NCBI GenBank assembly: GCA_030146045.1
Contig: JASLDG010000045.1
Location: 1 to 8,714, forward strand
Origin: Candidatus Saccharimonadales bacterium
GTDB lineage: Bacteria > Patescibacteriota > Saccharimonadia > Saccharimonadales > Saccharimonadaceae
Reading direction: 5' to 3'
Length of the DNA: 8,714 bases
Shown: positions 5,387 to 8,714 of the stretch, piece after piece
How positions within the stretch are numbered: position 1 is the stretch's first letter
How the letters are laid out: each line of letters begins with the position of its first letter
Program-made: the position numbers and the translations under genes
The notes under the pieces: model-generated
The model's database searches: none
What the model was told of the DNA's origin: nothing
Seen by the model: the letters and a program-made list of their open reading frames with translations, nothing else

Positions 5387-5417
5387 GAACGCCGCTCCGA
5401 AGAGCGACGTTCTTTTT
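5387..5417 (+). terminator. Terminator of trmD, symmetric on both strands
   Basis: GAACG-C-CGCTC pairs with GAGCG-A-CGTTC (5387-5397 and 5402-5412), loop CGAA, with TTTTT at 5413-5417. On the minus strand the C/A mismatch becomes a T/G wobble and the loop becomes the very stable C(UUCG)G, followed by ACTCTTTTT, so it should stop transcription in both directions. Confidence 0.88.
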
Positions 5418-5552
5418 GTGTTGTGGTGGTTGTATCGTAGAGCGATCAGTCACATATTTTTGTAAAATGTTTGTTTTTGTAACCTTCGCTGACTCTTACA
5501 ATATAGCACCAGGTACAAAAGCGCAAGCAAAATGACGAAAATAACAACACTT
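5418..5552. other. Intergenic region without recognised gene
   Basis: About 135 T-rich bases between the trmD terminator and the next promoter. I see no convincing open frame, RNA gene or well-spaced promoter here. Confidence 0.5.
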
Positions 5553-5568
5553 TGATATACTGGGAAGT
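5553..5568 (+). promoter_or_regulatory. Extended -10 promoter of the four-helix membrane protein, predicted leaderless
   Basis: TGA-TATACT (5553-5561) ends seven bases before the ATG at 5569, so transcription should begin on or next to the start codon. GGGAAG in the gap abuts the ATG too closely to act as a ribosome site. The -35 is weak. Confidence 0.58.
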
Positions 5569-6057
5569 ATGATACGATTTGCAGAGGCAAAAGAGGCACC
5601 AGTTTCTTCAGTGTTTGTACGCGCTATGGCGCTTGGACTTGCAGGGATTTTGGTTATTATGGCAGTCGGCCAACTTTTTACGTTCGATGAAACGATTGAC
5701 TTGGTAGCGCGTTTTGGATTTGTTTCAAGCCATGCTGCCGCACTCTCGTATATGGCAGTTATCGCTGTGTGCGAAGTACTTGCATTGCCGTTTTTGCTTC
5801 GCATGCGACTCAGCGTGCTCATGCGTGCGCTCAGTACACTCTGCGGATGGATAGCGACACTACTGTGGCTCAAGATATCCGTGGCGGCCACATCACATAA
5901 TTTGATTCACTCGAATATCGGCTTTTTTGGCGAAAAGGTACCTGTGCCGGTCGGCTGGTGGGTCATTGTGTATAGTTTGCTTTTGGTAAGCGTGATGGCC
6001 TTGGTGACATGGGCCTTTTGGCAGCCATTTTTTCGGCATTCTTCGCATAAAAAATAG
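5569..6057 (+). CDS. Four-helix DoxX/MauE-like membrane protein
   Basis: 162 residues with four hydrophobic helices at about 16-36, 56-77, 84-103 and 128-150, a short basic N-terminus and a His/Lys-rich cytoplasmic end. The order helix, short loop (TFDETIDLVARFGF, 38-51), helix rich in small residues with a buried acidic residue (YMAVIAVCEVLALPFLL), then RALSTLCGWIATLLWL matches the layout of DoxX- and MauE-type proteins, a broad four-helix superfamily linked to quinone or thiol redox chemistry in some members. I see no CxxC pair, so no redox function is claimed. The start is fixed by the -10 box seven bases upstream. The next gene begins 64 bases after the stop without a terminator between. 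Family assignment is tentative; being a membrane protein is certain. Confidence 0.85.
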   Translation: MIRFAEAKEAPVSSVFVRAMALGLAGILVIMAVGQLFTFDETIDLVARFGFVSSHAAALSYMAVIAVCEVLALPFLLRMRLSVLMRALSTLCGWIATLLWLKISVAATSHNLIHSNIGFFGEKVPVPVGWWVIVYSLLLVSVMALVTWAFWQPFFRHSSHKK

Positions 6058-6059
6058 TG

Positions 6060-6088
6060 TTGCTATTTAGACCCAGGCAACGTATAGT
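6060..6088 (+). promoter_or_regulatory. Promoter of the glycine-rich membrane protein
   Basis: TTGCTA (6060-6065), 17 bases, TATAGT (6083-6088). The start is predicted near 6095, giving a leader of about 27 bases with GCGAGGA (6105-6111) ten bases before the ATG. The -35 begins three bases after the preceding stop codon. Confidence 0.55.
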
Positions 6089-6121
6089 GAGGGTACATTT
6101 TAATGCGAGGATACATCTAGT

Positions 6122-6715
6122 ATGAAACAAGTTGAAACAATCGAACAAACACTAGCTAGCTGGTATGAGCAATTACCGCATCTTCCGGCAGGTGGTCGCA
6201 CATGGTTGGCGGATAATGCATGGTGGATCGTGATTATTGGTGTTGTCTTGAGCGTATTTGGCTTGCTTGGACTTGTTTCCGTACTCTTTTTGGCAGGCAC
6301 GGCTCTAACCGTACTTGGTGGCGCTGCCGGTGGTATCGGTGGCGCAGCCTTGGGAGCGGCTGTTGGCGGCGCGGTTATGATTGCTGGTGTTGTATCGATT
6401 GCTGTCTATGTTGTTGAAGCGATACTGATGGCTATGGCCATTTCACCACTGAAAGAGCGCAAGAAGCGCGGCTGGACACTTATTTTTTATGTAACACTTC
6501 TCAACGCTTTGAGTGTCATTGTTAGTGGAGTGTTGAACTTTAATATCATCGGTCTCGTATTTGGTCTTTTCTGGGTGGCAGTCGGTGCTTACTTCTTGTT
6601 TGAAGTTCGCAGTCTCTTTGGTGGTGCACCGGTAGCACCCAAGCAGGTTGAAAAAGCACCTGCACCTAAAGAAGCAAAGGCTGACGATACTAAGCAGGAC
6701 GAAGAAGAAGTCTAG
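6122..6715 (+). CDS. Uncharacterised membrane protein with glycine-zipper segment and charged tail
   Basis: 197 residues; I do not recognise the family. A soluble N-terminus (1-32, with YEQLPHLPAGGRTWLADNAWW at the membrane edge) precedes a helix at 34-59. Then comes a long Gly/Ala run, LGGAAGGIGGAALGAAVGG (65-83), whose small residues at close spacing resemble a glycine zipper that packs helices tightly. Hydrophobic stretches continue to about 108, a basic loop (KERKKRG, 111-117) faces the cytoplasm, and two more helices span about 118-136 and 141-161. The tail (168-197) is Pro/Ala/Lys-rich, ends in DDTKQDEEEV, and is likely disordered. A typical leader with a ribosome site contrasts with the leaderless gene before it. 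No terminator separates it from the tRNA promoter. A membrane-shaping, channel or scaffold role would be guesswork. Confidence 0.85.
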   Translation: MKQVETIEQTLASWYEQLPHLPAGGRTWLADNAWWIVIIGVVLSVFGLLGLVSVLFLAGTALTVLGGAAGGIGGAALGAAVGGAVMIAGVVSIAVYVVEAILMAMAISPLKERKKRGWTLIFYVTLLNALSVIVSGVLNFNIIGLVFGLFWVAVGAYFLFEVRSLFGGAPVAPKQVEKAPAPKEAKADDTKQDEEEV

Positions 6716-6721
6716 CCCCTC

Positions 6722-6750
6722 TTGAGTCATTCTGGCTAAAATGGTACAAT
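6722..6750 (+). promoter_or_regulatory. Promoter of tRNA-Gln
   Basis: TTGAGT (6722-6727), 17-base spacer ending in TGG, then TACAAT (6745-6750). The start is predicted near 6757, with a small GACGC/GCGTC hairpin (6761-6773) in the 5' leader to be removed by RNase P. Confidence 0.68.
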
Positions 6751-6782
6751 CTGGAGAGTTGACGCCGCGCGTCACTATCCAG

Positions 6783-6856
6783 TGGGGATTGGCCAAGTGG
6801 TAAGGCACCGGGTTCTGGTCCCGTGATCGGGGGTTCGAATCCCTCATCCCCAGCCA
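6783..6856 (+). tRNA. tRNA-Gln (anticodon CTG), CCA encoded
   Basis: Full cloverleaf: acceptor TGGGGAT (6783-6789) pairs with ATCCCCA (6846-6852), then discriminator G and encoded CCA (6854-6856). The D-stem is GCC/GGC (6792-6794 with 6804-6806). The anticodon loop TTCTGGT (6813-6819) has CTG at 34-36, reading CAG. The T-stem GGGGG/CCCTC encloses TTCGAAT (6834-6840). The weak first acceptor pair and the CCGG anticodon stem resemble bacterial glutamine tRNAs. The top anticodon-stem pair is a C-T mismatch (6808/6824). Confidence 0.97.
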
Positions 6857-6860
6857 CGTA

Positions 6861-6916
6861 GTACACCTAAGGTGACCCGAATGGGTCAGAGCAAGTTCAT
6901 TTATTAGGTGCAGTAC
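6861..6916 (+). other. Structured RNA segment between tRNA-Gln and terminator
   Basis: CACCTAA (6864-6870) pairs with TTAGGTG (6904-6910), extendable by GTA with TAC (6861-6863 with 6914-6916) after a bulge. It encloses a 6-pair hairpin TGACCC-GAAT-GGGTCA (6873-6888). It should be co-transcribed with the tRNA and end at the terminator at 6928-6952. I recognise no known family. It may be only a tRNA 3' trailer, but two nested stems in 56 bases are more than trailers usually show. Confidence 0.45.
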
Positions 6917-6927
6917 AAGAAAACATT

Positions 6928-6952
6928 AAACCGACCAAATGGTCGGTTTTTT
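6928..6952 (+). terminator. Terminator of the tRNA-Gln transcript, probably bidirectional
   Basis: AAACCGACC (6928-6936) pairs with GGTCGGTTT (6941-6949), loop AAAT, ending in six T residues (6947-6952). On the minus strand TTTAATGTTTT follows the same stem, so it may also stop the LtrA message, for which no better terminator is seen between 6953 and 7014. Confidence 0.9.
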
Positions 6953-7014
6953 GTTCGAATCCTATAACCGTCCTTACTCGAAAGGGAGTCGGATAACCAT
7001 ATGGACGATTGCTA

Positions 7015-8226
7015 TTATTTAGAAATTGGGAAAGAGGTAGTTTGAGTCGATTGTCCAGTTTTACTTGCCACTGCTAGCACGAACGCTACTAGGCCGGCAA
7101 GAGCAATCGGGGGAATCGCCAAGATGAGTCCAAGCAGGCATAGTGCGGCTATGGCAATAACTGCAACAGCCGAACGTTGTGACGGCGAGCTATGTATCGT
7201 GTGGTTGAAGAGGATAGTGCCAGTGAGGAAAATGATAGGTCCAGCGGCAACAATGCAGGCAAGGTACGGTGTGGTGTGGCCAAGCGGGTGGGCGATCACC
7301 TGTTCTATAGCGACAGCACCGACGATCGCTCCACTCACCATAATCCCGTTTGCATACGCGAAGCCTGATCGTGCCATTCTGGTGTGATGTGAGGTGTGGG
7401 ATTTTTCGAATGCGTGCGCACCTTGTGCGGAAGTGTGTACGAAATAAATCCACCAGAGACTCAGGAGGCTAACGAAGCCGATGATTGCAGCCGTAGCAAC
7501 AGGAAGCGAAAGTGTGGTTGCCGCTAAAGTTGCACCTAATAAGATGACCGATTCGCCGAGCGCGATGATGAACACTTGTTGATTACGCTCGGCTAGATGC
7601 TCTGACGATAATGGCCATGATTCCATGGGTGTTGATTTAATTTTTGGTAACCAAAATCCAACAAGAGGTGCTATGTAGTCAACGACGACTGCAGCAATCC
7701 ACCATAGGACACGACGTTCGGGACTATCGACTGCGCCGAGTATCCAGAAAATACCAGCGAGGATAGTCCAGGCGCCGAGCTGGAGGTAGTTTCTTCCCAT
7801 TACTTTACCACGAAACAACAACGCCATGTAGCCGGCTCTGCTGACCCCCATTAACAAGTAGGCGGCGATAAATAATAACGCCGTCGTTTCGTAGGCATGG
7901 GGGATCGCGACCGCCATGCCAATACCGAAGAGCATCCATACTGCGATGGCAATTCGCCCTCTCGTGCTGTCTGGGTTGAGCCAGTTGGTCGCCCAAGCGG
8001 TGTAATTCCAGCTCCACCAAACTGCCGCAAATAGAGTGAGTGCTTGCAACGCACCTGCCCATGTGGGATTCTCGATAAGATAGTGCGAGAGTTGGATAAT
8101 GGTAAAAACGTACACAAGGTCAAAGAATAGTTCCATGTTTGTTACTTTAGGGGCTTTTTTTGAGGTCGGTCGGAGGGCTGTCGCTGGCGCGATGAATGAG
8201 TACGCGCGCTGTAATAAGATATTCAT
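7015..8226 (-). CDS. ltrA: LtrA-family (low temperature requirement A) membrane protein
   Basis: 403 residues, largely hydrophobic, about eleven or twelve predicted helices. LtrA landmarks are present: ELFFDLVYVFTIIQLSHYL (32-50) at the first helix, WSWNYTAWATNWLNPDSTRGR (71-91), HLAERNQQVFIIALGESVI (210-228) and LWWIYFVHTS (257-266). The conserved E, D, R and E residues within these membrane segments are typical. The family name comes from a Listeria mutant unable to grow in the cold; the biochemical role is not established. The full-length start is supported by a -10 box (TATTAT, 8233-8238) ending six bases before the ATG, again a leaderless layout. AGGAG further up would need a 12-base gap. 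It is divergent from the NTF2-like gene. Confidence 0.93.
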   Translation of the reverse strand: MNILLQRAYSFIAPATALRPTSKKAPKVTNMELFFDLVYVFTIIQLSHYLIENPTWAGALQALTLFAAVWWSWNYTAWATNWLNPDSTRGRIAIAVWMLFGIGMAVAIPHAYETTALLFIAAYLLMGVSRAGYMALLFRGKVMGRNYLQLGAWTILAGIFWILGAVDSPERRVLWWIAAVVVDYIAPLVGFWLPKIKSTPMESWPLSSEHLAERNQQVFIIALGESVILLGATLAATTLSLPVATAAIIGFVSLLSLWWIYFVHTSAQGAHAFEKSHTSHHTRMARSGFAYANGIMVSGAIVGAVAIEQVIAHPLGHTTPYLACIVAAGPIIFLTGTILFNHTIHSSPSQRSAVAVIAIAALCLLGLILAIPPIALAGLVAFVLAVASKTGQSTQTTSFPISK

Positions 8227-8254
8227 TCTGCTATAATACTCCTCACGCTACAAT
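8226..8254. promoter_or_regulatory. Bidirectional promoter between LtrA and the NTF2-like gene
   Basis: On the plus strand TGC-TATAAT (8229-8237) is a perfect extended -10, start predicted near 8244. On the minus strand the same bases read TATTAT (8233-8238), placing the LtrA start exactly on its ATG at 8226. The two -10 boxes overlap, so polymerases on the two genes should exclude each other. A second plus-strand box, TACAAT (8249-8254), lies just downstream. Confidence 0.55.
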
Positions 8255-8273
8255 ACATAAAGAAGGATTATAT

Positions 8274-8591
8274 ATGGATACAAGCTTACTCACTAACCCG
8301 ACAGTTCGTGCAGCGATAACTGCTCTGCAGGCTGGCGATGCAGCGGCATGGCAAAAGCTTTTTGTTGACGACGCCGTTATGACAGACGACGGCAAGCCGC
8401 GTTCACTTGTCGACTTTACCCATCAAGCAATAGGCAAGGAGAAGTTCATCACGATTGATCGTATCGACCAAGACGGCAAGCGTCTTGTAGGTGATTTCGA
8501 CGCTGGTCAGTGGGGTGTGTTTAAGGTATTCTTTGACTTTCGGCTTGATGAGAACGGTGCTATTCTTCAACTAGATATCGGCCAGGCATAA
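8274..8591 (+). CDS. NTF2/SnoaL-like small protein
   Basis: 105 residues. The pattern fits the NTF2-like cone fold: an N-terminal helix LTNPTVRAAITALQAGDAAA followed by WQKLFVDDAVMTDDGKPRS, then strands KFITIDRIDQDGKRLVGDF, WGVFKVFFDFRLDE and ILQLDIGQA. The phrase ALQAGDAAAWQKLFVDDAVMTDDG is typical of SnoaL-type proteins, a superfamily of small-molecule binders and enzymes with very varied roles; no specific activity can be read from this sequence. No signal peptide or membrane segment. The start is set by AGAAGGA (8261-8267) six bases before the ATG; the longer frame from 8196 would run through the promoter and into the LtrA coding region. It shares its promoter with LtrA. Confidence 0.85.
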   Translation: MDTSLLTNPTVRAAITALQAGDAAAWQKLFVDDAVMTDDGKPRSLVDFTHQAIGKEKFITIDRIDQDGKRLVGDFDAGQWGVFKVFFDFRLDENGAILQLDIGQA

Positions 8592-8613
8592 TATTCGAGA
8601 CCAGCAGCCGCAG

Positions 8614-8675
8614 AAGCCCGAATTAACACGTGTCGCACATATCCAGACTTTCGGGTTTAGTACCAGACCCGTGCG
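8614..8675 (+). other. Non-coding region with competing stems
   Basis: The segment CGGGTTT (8652-8658) can pair with AAGCCCG (8614-8620; extended to nine pairs by AA/TT at 8621-8622 with 8650-8651) or with AGACCCG (8665-8671, 6-base loop). CGCAC (8634-8638) can also pair with GTGCG (8671-8675) around the second stem. These folds exclude one another, as in attenuators or switches, but no known family is recognised and no downstream gene is visible. No coding frame is evident. Confidence 0.35.
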
Positions 8676-8685
8676 CTCAGCCAAG

Positions 8686-8714
8686 ATAAAAAGCTAGGTC
8701 TTATGATCTAGCTT
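8686..8714. terminator. Terminator hairpin at the right edge
   Basis: AAGCTAGGTC (8691-8700) pairs with GATCTAGCTT (8705-8714), loop TTAT, ten pairs including one G-T. On the minus strand CTAGCTTTTTATC gives a T-run, so it would terminate a convergent gene lying to the right. Plus-strand activity depends on bases beyond the window. Confidence 0.65.

Noticed and set aside
5496..5891. Minus-strand open frame of 131 codons
   Set aside because: It overlaps the DoxX-like gene in antisense, has low-complexity Ser/Thr/Ala content and no promoter or ribosome site.
6443..6847. Minus-strand open frame of 134 codons containing MRDSNPRSRDQ
   Set aside because: This peptide is a well-known false call produced by reading a tRNA gene on the wrong strand; the frame begins inside tRNA-Gln.
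6953..7014. Second tRNA or tRNA fragment after tRNA-Gln
   Set aside because: Apart from the ten-base T-arm match, the flanks cannot form a T-stem or acceptor stem.
8196..8273. Upstream start for the NTF2-like gene
   Set aside because: It would place the promoter and ribosome site inside the coding region and overlap LtrA. The ATG at 8274 has AGAAGGA at ideal spacing.
1..8714. Recoded UGA (Gly or Trp) as in some Patescibacteria
   Set aside because: No recognisable gene needs UGA read as sense; UGA ends the methyltransferase cleanly, and Gly and Trp use their normal codons throughout.
1..8714. CRISPR array, insertion sequence or prophage
   Set aside because: I found no regularly spaced repeats, transposase or integrase motifs, or terminal inverted repeats. 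The only repeats seen are short, such as AAAAAGTCAATAC at 3460-3472 and 4680-4692, both in promoter regions.

Overview
The window looks like part of a small-genome bacterial chromosome, most likely Candidatus Saccharibacteria (TM7) or a close Patescibacteria relative. The reasons are compact genes, moderate GC, a dismantled rpsP-khpA-trmD ribosome locus, membrane proteins without close named relatives, and several genes whose promoter -10 box lies only 6-8 bases before the ATG, which predicts leaderless mRNAs. All recognisable proteins read correctly with the standard bacterial code, and TGA serves as a stop once. The taxon is an inference from style and content; no rRNA or other definitive marker is present.

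Layout. 1-1789 (minus): a two-gene operon with a class I SAM-dependent methyltransferase carrying a long unidentified C-terminal half, then a P-loop kinase cut by the left edge. 1857-2453 (minus): a CYTH-domain (CyaB/triphosphatase superfamily) protein, divergent from rpsP (2660-3022), which has tandem promoters and a clear terminator. 3083-3469 (minus): a 68-residue, very basic protein gene of about 72% GC in a moderate-GC neighbourhood, with a near-consensus AT-rich promoter, a perfect palindrome just after the predicted start of transcription, and a run of hairpins behind it. 3597-3998 (plus): khpA, encoding a KH-domain RNA-binding protein with an acidic tail. 4131-4580 (minus): a TM2-domain membrane protein. 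4710-5363 (plus): trmD, the tRNA m1G37 methyltransferase. 5569-6057 and 6122-6715 (plus): two membrane proteins, the first DoxX-like in layout, the second of unknown family. 6783-6856 (plus): tRNA-Gln(CTG) with encoded CCA, followed by a structured stretch and a terminator. 7015-8226 (minus): an LtrA-family membrane protein, sharing a bidirectional promoter with an NTF2/SnoaL-like small protein (8274-8591, plus). 8592-8714: structured non-coding sequence.

How it fits together. rpsP, khpA, trmD and tRNA-Gln all serve translation. In many bacteria rpsP, khpA, rimM and trmD form one operon. Here they are split into single-gene units, rimM is absent from the window, and unrelated genes on the other strand sit in the gaps. 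Most units have their own promoter, and eight of the -10 boxes carry an upstream TGN extension, so the region seems to favour extended -10 promoters. The strongest candidate for something undescribed is the high-GC, strongly basic mini-gene at 3189-3395 with its own regulated-looking promoter. It may have come from a high-GC actinobacterial host.
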